Source of the DNA: Candidatus Omnitrophota bacterium | GTDB lineage: Bacteria; Omnitrophota; Gorgyraeia; Gygaellales; Profunditerraquicolaceae | Assembly (NCBI GenBank): GCA_020062065.1 | Contig: JAGUWZ010000004.1 | Coordinates: 1-5,594, forward strand | Length of the DNA: 5,594 bases | Direction: 5' to 3' | Shown here: positions 3,001 to 5,594 of the stretch, in pieces | Position numbering within the stretch: the stretch's first letter is position 1 | Layout of the letters: each line of letters opens with the position of its first letter | Notes under the pieces: generated by a model | Told to the model about the DNA's origin: nothing | The model's database searches: none | What the model saw: only the letters and a program-made list of their open reading frames with translations | Program-made: the position numbers and the translations under genes

Positions 3001-5594
3001 AGTGTTTTAGTTCCGAAATTCCTTTGAGCGATGAGGCGCCCTTTGAAACTATACAATATTTTATTAGAGTTTATGACAGTTCCTTCTATTTGTTTTTTAG
3101 AGAGCTCTCTTTGATTTATCCTAAGTTTAGCATGTTTAGTGTAGATAAACTTCATAGATACGAATATACCATTGTTTCAATCATATGTCAAGATGATATG
3201 AGAGTCTCCGCCTCGCCGGTGAAACAGCTCAGCGCTGCCTCGCCGGTGGAGGGAATTCACAGAGCAAAGCGCACTGAAACTACCGCCTCGCCTATTGTTC
3301 AGAGTGGTTTTAAGAAGGGTTCTCTTTTGGTTCAGTTTGAAAAAGAAATGAGTCTTTATTTAGAGAATCCCACAGATACAAAGATTAAAGAGCTTATTGA
3401 TTTACCTGATTTTATTTACAGTCAGATTGAAGATGAGGTTATTTATGTAGTAATCAATCAAGAGACAAAAGAGATTTATGAAGATGAGGTTGCTTATCAG
3501 GGAAGAAACTTAAAGCAAGAAGGTCTGCCTGTAGAATTGAATCCTCACGAGTCGCAGAGACTCATTATACAGGAGAAGATCCAAGCGCCTTTTGGAATGG
3601 CTGTATTTATAGAGCAGCAAAAAGAGGGATGGGTGATTGTAGTTTGTAGAAGAGCTTCTTTAAATGAAGAGGTTAGTGGTAGGATCCGAATACCTCGACC
3701 ATTATTACGGCGCATGGGAATAGGGTTAGAGGAATTAAAAAAGATTTATTGCTTAAAAGACCTTACAGAAGACGGTCAACCTACTTATCGTTATCCGCGG
3801 AACTATCAAGGAGATAAGATAGGGCGAGTCTATATTCGCTTAGGCCCTTATAAAGCAAGACAAGAATTATTGCTAAAAGAAGAGGATATAGATGTAGGTT
3901 TATTTATTGAAGTAGAAAAGATTGAGCAGAGATTAAAAGATATAGCAAGGATAATTAAGAAAGCATTAGAAAGTGATTATTGGCATAATATACCTAAACA
4001 GCAGATTACTTTAGCATTAGATAAAATAGATCCAAAAAGAGAAATTTTTAATATAGAATCCTTAGAATCTTTACATCAGACAAAAGACACTTCAGAAGTT
4101 ATAAATAGAAAATTAAAAGAGATAAAGGCTAAATATTATAAATTATACAAGAGATATTCCAAAATAGAAAAACAGCTTACAGGAAAAACAAGGGTTTTTT
4201 CTTTTGCTACAATTATTGATTTAATAAATTTAGGCGCAGAAATAGGAAAGCCAGATAAAAATGGTATAAGCAAGATTATCTTTGATAGCAAAAAAGCCAA
4301 AAAGAGATTGAAACAAATAGAAGAAATTATTGGTGAAGATGTTTACTTGACTGGTGGGCATACGGTGGGTGAGTTTAGTTGTGAGTTACATAAAGAAGGT
4401 ATACAGGGACAAAAGTTTATCAAAATCTCCTATAAAGGTCAAGTAGCAGTGATTTGCTGCCACCCTTACTACAAAAGATATGACTCTTTAATAGAGATAG
4501 GATTAGATAAGGTGTATTTAGGTGATTATTTTGGTAATAACTTCTCTCCAAAATATAGACGACTTAGAGACCCTGCTTCTGGGGATGCGTTAGAGATACA
4601 ATTAGATGAGAGAATACGAGGCTTAGCAGCTACAGATATATATGACCTTATTCTTTGGATGTCTCTAGAATCAGTTTTAGATATAGGTTATGAGTATTTC
4701 TTTCATAAGGTTGTGCCACAGTCTGAGGTTGATTGGATAGAAGAGCAACTTTCTAAGCAAAAAGAGTCACTGACAGCAGGAGAAGAATTAGATGATAAAG
4801 TAGATAGGTGGTTGTTTAGTTATCCTCAATATAGTGATTGTTTTCTTGTGCATACAAAAGACAAGGATGGTTTTCCGATAAGGGTTTTTGTTGCCCATGT
4901 CAAAGGGCTGGGTGTGCACGTAGACCAGGCATTTCCTGACTTACTTAACCCACAATTGCGCCAAGCCTACATAAATTATCTTAAACGCAAAGTAAAGAAG
5001 GCATATAGAGAAGGAAAGAAAAAAATTGAGTTTAGATGTGATTTAGCTTATTTTGCCACAAATGCCCATTTATACTCAGTTTTAGTAGAAGAGCGAAGAA
5101 AATATGGATTAGGTAAATTTGATTTAAAATGGCCGCAAAATAATAAAGAGTTCTTTGAGGAGATTATCCAAGAAGTAAGAAGATATGCTAATGAGTTAGG
5201 GCTTATATGTTATTTTAATGCCGAGGCATATGGGTATGCGCAATATAATGCTTTACTTAAACAGGGCTTTGACCGCGTTACTCGTCAAGATGAGATACAG
5301 CTATCACTTAACAATTGGTTAGGTGGTAGATGTTCATTTTGGGAGCTTTTAAGGAATATAATTGATAAGCTGTTTGAAGGAGAAGCTAATTTAGTAATTA
5401 GCTCAGGTTATGATGATAAGGCAATAGCAGCAAGAATCCGCAGTAATATGCAAAGGCTATATGGTAAGGATTACAAGGACCATCTTGATGACATTGTCCT
5501 TACTTATTTATTCTTTTTACTTATCTTTAACTATTTTGGTTTGGCTTGTTGGTTTTCTTTAGAGGATATCTTGGCTTTGCAAGGTCCTTTACAA
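3..5594 (+). CDS. internal fragment of a giant ORF (1864 codons, no start or stop in window)
   Basis: The frame starting at position 3 contains no stop codon to the window end, so residue n begins at base 3n. At about 5-6% stops per random codon, dozens would be expected in the first 3.2 kb alone. The first half (residues 1-1067) is unlike a normal protein: it is made of the complements of minus-strand genes joined by stretches carrying A-S-P-V tags, rich in Phe, Asn, Ser and Leu. The second half (about residue 1100 onward) is Lys/Glu-rich and looks like ordinary protein. In-frame ATGs at 3132, 3198 and 3348 lack a good Shine-Dalgarno, and the frame is open upstream of all of them, so I chose no start. 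I recognise no family. The open frame is seen directly; that it is translated throughout is inferred from its statistical impossibility by chance and from codon avoidance in the antisense genes. Confidence 0.85.
24..52 (-). promoter_or_regulatory. sigma-70-type promoter for the left-edge gene
   Basis: On the minus strand, TTGACA (52-47) is followed by a 17-bp spacer and TATTAT (29-24), five of six bases of the -10 consensus. Transcription would begin near 17, next to the ATG at 16. Confidence 0.65.
69..83 (+). repeat. tag repeat 1, reads S-A-S-A-V
   Basis: TCCGCCTCGGCGGTG. It includes the perfect inverted repeat CCGCC-TC-GGCGG (70-81) and lies 5 bases beyond the protease stop codon, between that cassette and the left-edge promoter. 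Confidence 0.7.
89..481 (-). CDS. retropepsin-like (clan AA) aspartic protease
   Basis: A 130-residue single-domain protease of the retroviral type, which would act as a dimer with one catalytic Asp from each subunit. The active-site motif is LDTGAS (Asp34-Thr-Gly), followed by the hydrophobic T-T-V-P. A segment around residues 65-73 would form the flap. The second hallmark, G-L-L-G (105-108) followed by L-N, matches the conserved glycine turn of this clan. No signal peptide or membrane segment is seen, so it is probably cytoplasmic. It overlaps the stop of the upstream companion gene by 8 bases (ATGCCTGA) and has a poor Shine-Dalgarno, so translation is probably coupled. It is the only cassette gene not codon-aligned with the giant + frame, and it freely uses TTA, CTA and TCA. 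Substrate unknown. Confidence 0.85.
   Translation of the reverse strand: MPEYPLKSDSGVIILEVSLISRNNRIIPLKMVLDTGASLTTVPLEAAIAIGCDPAKSKKRVEMITASGTEYAPVVTIPKIRFLNFELKNVTVICHNLPSRASVSGLLGLNILKNFDILLKFSSKILEIIK
474..719 (-). CDS. small protein paired with the aspartic protease
   Basis: An 81-residue protein with an N-terminal charged helix (about 1-14), a conserved-looking Trp17 in E-W-L-L-I, and a central motif GRLIAHNPNRDTIYKKL (35-51). I recall similar small proteins with an E-W-(V/L)-L-I strand and a G-R-(V/L)-I-A-H-(S/N)-x-x-R-D-x-I-Y motif sitting just upstream of clan AA proteases in cyanobacteria and other phyla, but I know no demonstrated function. The start is well supported: AAAGGAGA (732-725) lies 5 bases upstream, with a promoter behind it. 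The gene ends inside the start of the protease gene. It could be a regulator, inhibitor or substrate adaptor of the protease, or the antitoxin-like half of a pair; this is inference. It is codon-aligned with the giant frame and has no TTA, CTA or TCA codons. Confidence 0.75.
   Translation of the reverse strand: MQIEKIEDIKKRIKNEWLLIRVTEYDKTTSTSKKGRLIAHNPNRDTIYKKLISVKGKSPVLVDYSEHKPSKDIAVIFYIYA
747..775 (-). promoter_or_regulatory. sigma-70-type promoter for the companion-protease operon
   Basis: On the minus strand, TTGACA (775-770), a 17-bp spacer and TAAACT (752-747). A start near 740 gives a leader of about 20 bases containing the AAAGGAGA ribosome binding site. Confidence 0.6.
819..839. 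repeat. 7-bp tandem repeat, three units
   Basis: GATATGC, GATATGC and CATATGC in a row. Twenty-one bases is seven codons, so the array is frame-neutral and reads D-M-R-Y-A-I-C in the giant ORF. Such short arrays are normally intergenic. Confidence 0.7.
852..869 (+). repeat. tag repeat 2, reads T-A-A-S-G-V
   Basis: ACCGCCGCTTCGGGGGTG, a variant copy upstream of the protease operon, in the giant frame. Confidence 0.55.
921..938 (+). repeat. tag repeat 3, reads A-V-A-S-P-V
   Basis: GCCGTCGCTTCGCCGGTC, in the giant frame, just left of the palindrome cluster. Confidence 0.65.
967..1021. repeat. cluster of nested palindromes with alternative hairpins
   Basis: A perfect 14-bp inverted repeat (967-980 with 996-1009, 15-base loop) overlaps a perfect 10-bp one (972-981 with 986-995, 4-base loop), so the two hairpins exclude each other. 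Two near-perfect palindromes follow: CCGATTCAATCGG (998-1010) and GGAAACAGTTTCC (1009-1021). The AATCGGAAA...TTTCC unit also occurs as a direct repeat (974-990 and 1006-1021). It lies about 70 bases downstream of the DUF5615 gene, but neither side has a T-run, so it is not a standard intrinsic terminator. The giant frame passes through it. Confidence 0.8.
1041..1061 (+). repeat. tag repeat 4, reads A-A-A-S-A-V-E
   Basis: A copy with an extra GCC codon, 18 bases beyond the DUF5615 stop codon. In frame with the giant ORF. Confidence 0.65.
1080..1433 (-). CDS. DUF5615 PIN-like toxin (putative ribonuclease)
   Basis: A 117-residue protein matching the DUF5615 (Mut7-C/PIN-like) family, the toxin half of VapBC-like pairs with DUF433. 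It starts with the typical MKFLIDADCP, giving Asp6 and Asp8, has G-H-E-V at 21-24, Asp36, and the strand I-L-I-T-R-D-T-D-F-G with Asp54 and Asp56. These acidic residues would bind the metal for RNA cleavage. Gly-Ile-Ile-Leu-Leu-Arg (70-75) is the usual third strand. The gene starts 9 bases after the antitoxin stop, without a clear Shine-Dalgarno, suggesting coupling. Its RNA target is unknown. It has 15 Leu and 8 Ser, none coded by TTA, CTA or TCA, in register with the giant + frame. Confidence 0.85.
   Translation of the reverse strand: MKFLIDADCPRSIAGSLKTLGHEVIDIRDTNPRASDQGIYDFIKKNSLILITRDTDFGNILRYPVTTRCGIILLRVYLLSVREIISIIEDLLSRLPKEVLVGSLIIAQKGRYRIRKA
1443..1685 (-). CDS. DUF433 antitoxin
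   Basis: An 80-residue DUF433 protein, the usual partner of DUF5615 toxins (VapB45-like arrangement). The core motif IEVIPGVQHGRPCIKGRRIPV (about 11-31) is the family signature, followed by a helical region with G-M-D-V-E-A-I and T-T-E-D-I-N-A-C-I-L-Y-A that resembles a small helix-turn-helix. It should neutralise the PIN-like protein and probably bind its own promoter. I chose the ATG at 1685 because a strong AGGAGGT lies 7 bases upstream. The longer frame from 1715 would start inside the promoter spacer and adds an atypical MVFFMEEVSK. The antitoxin comes first, as is usual. Confidence 0.85.
   Translation of the reverse strand: MRNQELIEKHIEVIPGVQHGRPCIKGRRIPVYVILEALATGMDVEAIKKEFAPITTEDINACILYAALLADEQELIPQAI
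1693..1699 (-). promoter_or_regulatory. Shine-Dalgarno AGGAGGT that sets the DUF433 start
   Basis: A perfect match to the anti-SD, 7 bases before the ATG at 1685. It rules out the upstream ATG at 1715. It sits almost at the predicted transcription start, so the leader is only about 14 bases. Confidence 0.8.
1706..1734 (-). promoter_or_regulatory. sigma-70-type promoter for the DUF433-DUF5615 operon
   Basis: On the minus strand, TTGACA (1734-1729), a 17-bp spacer and TATTCT (1711-1706). A start near 1699 fits directly in front of the ribosome binding site. Confidence 0.65.
1761..1856. repeat. intergenic-type short repeats inside the giant frame
   Basis: ACAGATTA occurs at 1774-1781 and 1787-1794, after AACCGCGGAGAACAC. 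TTTGGTCT occurs at 1828-1835, 1842-1849 and 1849-1856. I recall similar strings as dispersed intergenic repeats in environmental genomes; I cannot confirm the copy number here. Confidence 0.5.
1869..1894. repeat. paired GGGGGACGTTCCC / GGGGACACCC elements
   Basis: Two neighbouring GC-rich near-palindromic units. I recall strings like these near REP-associated (IS200-like) transposase genes in environmental bacteria, so this may be an element remnant. No transposase is present in the window. Confidence 0.35.
1929..1946 (+). repeat. tag repeat 5, reads A-V-S-P-V-E
   Basis: GCCGTCTCGCCGGTGGAG, preceded by a partial duplicate CGCCTCGC (1923-1930). It lies between the DUF433 promoter and hicA. 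Confidence 0.65.
1962..1982. repeat. REP-like hairpin, 9-bp perfect stem
   Basis: GTTGGAGGT (1962-1970) pairs with ACCTCCAAC (1974-1982) around a 3-base loop. A T-G wobble and a G-C pair extend the stem to 1960/1984. It lies about 80 bases beyond hicA and has no T-run, so a REP-type element fits better than a terminator. Confidence 0.7.
1995..2012 (+). repeat. tag repeat 6 (degenerate), reads A-T-S-Q-V-E
   Basis: GCCACATCGCAGGTGGAA. It keeps the TCG, GTG and GA core and the giant frame; it is the last tag before hicA. Confidence 0.5.
2061..2294 (-). CDS. hicA: HicA mRNA-interferase toxin
   Basis: A 77-residue HicA (YcfA) family toxin, a small double-stranded-RNA-binding-fold ribonuclease that cuts mRNA. 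Family features are all present: L-P-R-I-S-G-K-E-V-I (4-13), G-F-x-x-x-R-Q-S-G-S-H-V-I-L with the catalytic His30, the V-P-V-H strand, and I-K-P-G-T-L-Q-S-I-L-K-x-A-G-I (53-67) followed by E-E-F. The length is normal and nothing essential is missing, so it is probably active. It begins 3 bases after the hicB stop with no Shine-Dalgarno, so translation depends on hicB. It has 7 Leu and 5 Ser, none using TTA, CTA or TCA, and is codon-aligned with the giant frame. Confidence 0.93.
   Translation of the reverse strand: MTKLPRISGKEVIRALQKHGFFIKRQSGSHVILRHQTDFIRRCIVPVHGSKTIKPGTLQSILKGAGITVEEFTKLLK
2298..2525 (-). CDS. hicB: HicB antitoxin (short form)
   Basis: A 75-residue HicB-like antitoxin with the partial RNase H fold: strand F-K-V-I-I-E-P, then G-G-Y-S-V-H-V-P-V-L-P-G-C-A-S-Q-G-E-T (15-33) and the helix E-E-A-I-A-N-I-K-E-A-I-E-L-Y-L. 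The tail after residue 52 is short and acidic with no visible ribbon-helix-helix or helix-turn-helix, so this is the compact form without its own DNA-binding domain. It should block HicA by direct binding. The start at 2525 is supported by AGGAGGT (2537-2531) 5 bases upstream. The order hicB-hicA is one of the two known arrangements. Codon-aligned with the giant frame. Confidence 0.93.
   Translation of the reverse strand: MLRHFKVIIEPETEGGYSVHVPVLPGCASQGETIEEAIANIKEAIELYLWSLKDDNLPIPESDVEVELREVEVSI
2545..2573 (-). promoter_or_regulatory. sigma-70-type promoter for hicBA
   Basis: On the minus strand, TTGACT (2573-2568), a 17-bp spacer and TATTTT (2550-2545). A perfect TATAAT overlaps downstream (2544-2539), but at 23-bp spacing. 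The predicted start near 2538 adjoins the AGGAGGT site. Confidence 0.6.
2616..2633 (+). repeat. tag repeat 7 (degenerate), reads A-T-S-S-A-D
   Basis: GCCACCTCGTCGGCAGAT, with a partial duplicate ACCTCGCC just before it (2611-2618). In the giant frame. Confidence 0.5.
2643..2660 (+). repeat. tag repeat 8, reads A-A-S-P-V-D
   Basis: GCCGCCTCGCCGGTGGAT, a consensus copy before the DUF2283 gene. Confidence 0.75.
2715..2930 (-). CDS. DUF2283 family protein, likely antitoxin-like partner
   Basis: A 71-residue DUF2283 protein: F-D-Q-E-A-D-A-L-Y-I (5-14), then a strand ending G-I-L-V-D-I-D (30-36) and G-R-L-F-G-I-E-I-L-D-V-S-Q-R (39-52), the family signature. The tail ends in V-H-A-H-A. No biochemical role is established that I know of. 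DUF2283 genes commonly sit beside DUF4258 genes and the pair is often suspected of being a toxin-antitoxin unit, with DUF2283 as the antidote. The ATG directly follows the TAA of the upstream gene, and its strong AAGGAGGC site lies inside that gene's last codons. Codon-aligned with the giant frame; 9 Leu and 2 Ser with no TTA, CTA or TCA. Confidence 0.82.
   Translation of the reverse strand: MEIRFDQEADALYIQFQTGKVKETLKLRDGILVDIDKKGRLFGIEILDVSQRIPIKELGHLDISLPVHAHA
2931..3155 (-). CDS. DUF4258 family protein, putative RelE/BrnT-like toxin
   Basis: A 74-residue protein beginning M-K-F-I-Y-T-K-H-A-K-L-R-I-N-Q-R-E-L-S, the DUF4258 N-terminus with His8, Arg12 and Arg16. It continues with a short helix, I-L-Y-S-F-K-G-R-L-I-A-Q and two strands ending V-I-V-I-I-T-A-Y-Y. 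The layout is that of small RelE/BrnT-like ribonuclease folds, and its partner is the DUF2283 protein, so a toxin role is likely but unproven. No Shine-Dalgarno precedes the ATG; the -10 box ends 8 bases away, so the mRNA is probably leaderless. The family N-terminus starts right at this ATG, which supports the start. Codon-aligned with the giant frame. Confidence 0.82.
   Translation of the reverse strand: MKFIYTKHAKLRINQRELSKKQIEGTVINSNKILYSFKGRLIAQRNFGTKTLEVIYKKLNGVIVIITAYYLKEA
2935..2942 (-). promoter_or_regulatory. Shine-Dalgarno embedded in the end of the DUF4258 gene
   Basis: AAGGAGGC forms the Lys-Glu-Ala codons of the upstream protein's tail and serves the DUF2283 ATG at 2930, which adjoins the upstream TAA. 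Confidence 0.75.
3163..3191 (-). promoter_or_regulatory. sigma-70-type promoter for the DUF4258-DUF2283 operon
   Basis: On the minus strand, TTGACA (3191-3186), a 17-bp spacer and TATATT (3168-3163), five of six bases of the -10 consensus. The predicted start, near 3156, is one base from the ATG. Confidence 0.7.
3207..3224 (+). repeat. tag repeat 9, reads S-A-S-P-V-K
   Basis: TCCGCCTCGCCGGTGAAA, 16 bases right of the DUF4258 promoter's -35 box. Confidence 0.75.
3234..3251 (+). repeat. tag repeat 10, reads A-A-S-P-V-E
   Basis: GCTGCCTCGCCGGTGGAG, one of three tags in a row at the join to the cassette-free body. Confidence 0.75.
3282..3299 (+). repeat. tag repeat 11, reads T-A-S-P-I-V
   Basis: ACCGCCTCGCCTATTGTT, the rightmost copy. 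No further tags occur to the end of the window. Confidence 0.6.
3301..5594 (+). other. cassette-free body of the giant protein, function unknown
   Basis: This part of the giant frame reads as normal coding sequence, with TTA as a common Leu codon and many Lys and Glu residues. There are no A-S-P-V tags and no antisense gene that I recognise. Visible parts are a mixed segment at 3345-3890, a charged helical or coiled-coil-like stretch at about 4090-4190, a mixed alpha/beta-looking region at about 4320-5290, and a hydrophobic segment of about 20 residues at 5493-5555 that could cross a membrane. Around 5223-5279 the pattern AYGYAQYNALLKQGF faintly resembles the last helix and strand of GNAT acetyltransferases, but I see no acetyl-CoA loop, so this is weak. 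The sequence runs off the right edge. Confidence 0.6.

Noticed and set aside
69..3299. CRISPR array
   Set aside because: The repeats are short, unevenly spaced by tens to hundreds of bases and degenerate, have genes between them, and no cas gene is seen.
3132..3350. A + strand gene starting at 3132, 3198 or 3348
   Set aside because: None has a good Shine-Dalgarno, the frame is open all the way back to position 3, and the A-S-P-V tags upstream are in the same frame. A start here cannot be excluded for a secondary product.
1..5594. Stop-codon reassignment as the reason for the long frame
   Set aside because: All three stops are missing from the frame, and TAA and TGA end the cassette genes where their families should end, so a standard code fits.

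Overview
The main feature is a reading frame that never closes. On the + strand, the frame whose codons start at positions divisible by three has no TAA, TAG or TGA from position 3 to the last base: 1864 codons, open at both ends. I checked it line by line. The other two + frames hit stops within the first seven bases. The window is therefore best read as an internal slice of one giant gene. Several small minus-strand operons lie inside it, antisense to it and without breaking its frame. A giant gene in a moderately AT-rich genome full of toxin-antitoxin-like pairs, with repeated A-S-P-V tags, reminds me of Omnitrophota (candidate phylum OP3). That assignment is recollection plus inference, not proof.

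Layout. Positions 1-3200 form a cassette zone. Going rightward, its minus-strand units are: the first bases of a gene running off the left edge (promoter 24-52); a retropepsin-like protease with a small companion protein (89-719, promoter 747-775); a DUF5615 PIN-like toxin with a DUF433 antitoxin (1080-1685, promoter 1706-1734); a HicA toxin with a HicB antitoxin (2061-2525, promoter 2545-2573); and a DUF2283 protein with a DUF4258 protein (2715-3155, promoter 3163-3191). Every promoter has a TTGACA-like -35 box, a 17-bp spacer and a TATAAT-like -10 box. Positions 3301-5594 have no cassettes. They read as ordinary, Lys/Glu-rich coding sequence of unrecognised function that continues beyond the window.

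Between the cassettes are eleven copies of a GC-rich repeat close to GCCGCCTCGCCGGTGGA. All lie on the + strand and all are in the giant frame, where they read (A/S/T)-A-S-(P/A/G/Q/S)-V or a near variant. They flank each cassette and are absent from 3301-5594. Hairpins and short repeats of a kind usually found between genes (967-1021, 819-839, 1761-1856, 1962-1982) also lie in the giant frame without adding a stop.

Six of the eight complete cassette genes, plus the corrected DUF433 gene (seven in all), are codon-aligned with the giant frame. By my count they use no TTA, CTA or TCA codons, the only codons that would place a stop on the + strand. The one misaligned gene, the protease, uses nine. 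I infer that the giant frame is selected and translated, and that promoter-bearing two-gene cassettes have been accepted only where they keep it open. If they are working toxin-antitoxin units, they could make loss of the giant gene costly, and transcription of the giant gene would run antisense to each of them.
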